Below are positions 5,256 through 5,693 of a stretch of 5,693 nucleotides of DNA, piece after piece. The notes beneath the pieces are model-generated. The model was not told where the DNA came from, made no database searches, and worked only from the letters and a program-made list of their open reading frames with translations. Both the position numbers and the translations under genes were made by a program. Source of the stretch: Hyphomicrobiales bacterium (GTDB lineage: Bacteria > Pseudomonadota > Alphaproteobacteria > Rhizobiales > Devosiaceae); the NCBI GenBank assembly GCA_027082895.1, contig JALWTJ010000262.1, positions 1 through 5,693 on the forward strand, written 5' to 3'. Position 1 is the stretch's first letter, and every line of letters starts with the position of its first letter.

Positions 5256-5426
5256 ATGTCTTGCGATTTTGCGCCGATGCCATCATTTGAATGTTCCGGA
5301 GCCGCTGGGCCGGAGGGTGTCCGCCCCCATGCCGCCGGTTCCCCACCCCGCAGGGCGCAGGCTGGTCCGCAGAAACATCCGGATGTGGCACCCGTGAACG
5401 GCAAGGCAAGGAGAAAGACGCAATGA
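5256..5426 (+). CDS. Possible small protein or leader ORF overlapping the amidotransferase start
   Basis: ATG 5256 follows AGGGGAG by 5 bases and opens 56 codons. The ORF ends at TGA 5424-5426, sharing ATGA with the amidotransferase start. Both the ribosome site and the overlap are what a translationally coupled upstream gene would show. The predicted peptide is unimpressive: it is rich in Pro, Ala and Gly, has two Cys near the N-terminus and a basic C-terminal tail, and shows no recognisable domain or membrane segment. G+C-rich intergenic DNA easily yields open frames of this length. I rate it as possible but unproven. Confidence 0.25.
   Translation: MSCDFAPMPSFECSGAAGPEGVRPHAAGSPPRRAQAGPQKHPDVAPVNGKARRKTQ
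5375..5386. repeat. 12-bp perfect palindrome upstream of the amidotransferase gene
   Basis: ACATCC-GGATGT is a perfect palindrome located 36 bases before the amidotransferase start codon. The position could suit a dimeric repressor site. No second copy was seen in the window, and it falls inside the possible small ORF. Confidence 0.35.
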
Positions 5427-5693
5427 AACTGACAATCCTGCTGGCCGGGGAGACCCCGGATGCCCTCATGCCCGCCCATGGCCCCTACGCGCCCCGGTTC
5501 GCAGCGATGCTCAACGCCCATGGGGAGACGTTCGGTTTTGACAGTGTAGAGGTGCACCGCAACGCCTCCCTGCCGGACTCGCGGGAACTGGAAGGGGTTA
5601 TCGTTTCCGGTTCCGCCTTTGGCGCCTATGATACTCCCCCCTGGATGGAGCCCCTGCGCCATTTCATTCGCGATGCCTACCGGCACGGGCTTC
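5423..5693 (+). CDS. Class I glutamine amidotransferase-like protein, N-terminal part (runs off the right edge)
   Basis: ATG 5423 is preceded by AAGGAG with a 9-base spacer, and the frame stays open for 90 codons to the window edge. The N-terminus MKLTILLAGE (1-10) is a first Rossmann-like beta strand. The stretch GVIVSGSAFGAYDTPPW (58-74) followed by LRHFIRDAYRHG matches the early part of stand-alone GMP-synthase-type glutamine amidotransferase domains. There the oxyanion-region 'SGS...vYD..PW' motif comes before the nucleophile elbow GxCxGHQ. The catalytic Cys and the His-Glu pair would lie beyond the window, so activity cannot be judged. Such proteins are often annotated as GMP synthase-like but are usually separate from guaA, with no assigned substrate. 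It is divergent from argB, with 222 bases between the start codons. The possible small ORF at 5256-5426 overlaps its start. Confidence 0.8.
   Translation, partial: MKLTILLAGETPDALMPAHGPYAPRFAAMLNAHGETFGFDSVEVHRNASLPDSRELEGVIVSGSAFGAYDTPPWMEPLRHFIRDAYRHGL

Noticed and set aside
4367..5290. 307-codon plus-strand frame opposite argB
   Set aside because: argB is unmistakable on the other strand. This frame's His-rich product is the usual antisense shadow in G+C-rich DNA.
5237..5686. 149-codon minus-strand frame across the argB/amidotransferase gap
   Set aside because: It overlaps the amidotransferase coding region antisense, has no convincing start signal, and its product has no recognisable feature.

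Overview
The window is G+C-rich bacterial chromosome that looks like Alphaproteobacteria. The support is the gene set and its grouping: argB beside a HAD-type pyrimidine 5'-nucleotidase gene, with dapD close by, is a grouping I recall from that class. The style of the ArgB and DapD proteins also fits: ArgB has the long N-terminal helix and DapD has an extended C-terminal loop. I cannot name a genus. There is no sign of a mobile element, CRISPR array, RNA gene, phage or plasmid.

Layout from left to right. (1) At 1-182, minus strand, is the N-terminal part of a DUF805-like small membrane protein, with its own Shine-Dalgarno and a possible promoter. (2) At 183-358 is a gap holding two tandem hairpins that look like terminators for dapD. 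(3) dapD (359-1204, minus) makes tetrahydrodipicolinate N-succinyltransferase for lysine and meso-diaminopimelate synthesis. (4) At 1205-1384 is an A+T-richer divergent control region with a plausible promoter for the next gene and a 13-bp palindrome inside it. (5) A LOG-family nucleotide phosphoribohydrolase gene lies at 1385-2257, plus. (6) A GC hairpin lies between two convergent stop codons (2258-2304). (7) A 400-residue exported protein of unknown function is at 2305-3507, minus. (8) A HAD pyrimidine 5'-nucleotidase-like gene is at 3582-4292, minus, and seems to begin at TTG. (9) argB (4310-5200, minus) makes acetylglutamate kinase. (10) At 5201-5422 is a divergent region with a repeated hexamer, a 12-bp palindrome and a possible small ORF. 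(11) The N-terminal part of a class I glutamine amidotransferase-like protein runs off the right edge (5423-5693, plus).

How the genes work together: argB and the nucleotidase gene are almost certainly co-transcribed, since the second Shine-Dalgarno starts directly after the argB stop. The exported-protein gene follows in the same direction after 74 bases and may belong to the same transcript. argB and dapD are committed steps of arginine and lysine/cell-wall biosynthesis. The nucleotidase and the LOG protein both act on nucleotides and are probably housekeeping or metabolite clean-up enzymes.

I see no convincing new multi-gene system here. The points most worth a second look are the unusual start region of the nucleotidase gene, the unassigned exported protein, the possible small ORF overlapping the amidotransferase start by ATGA, and the repeated hexamers and palindromes in the two divergent intergenic regions.
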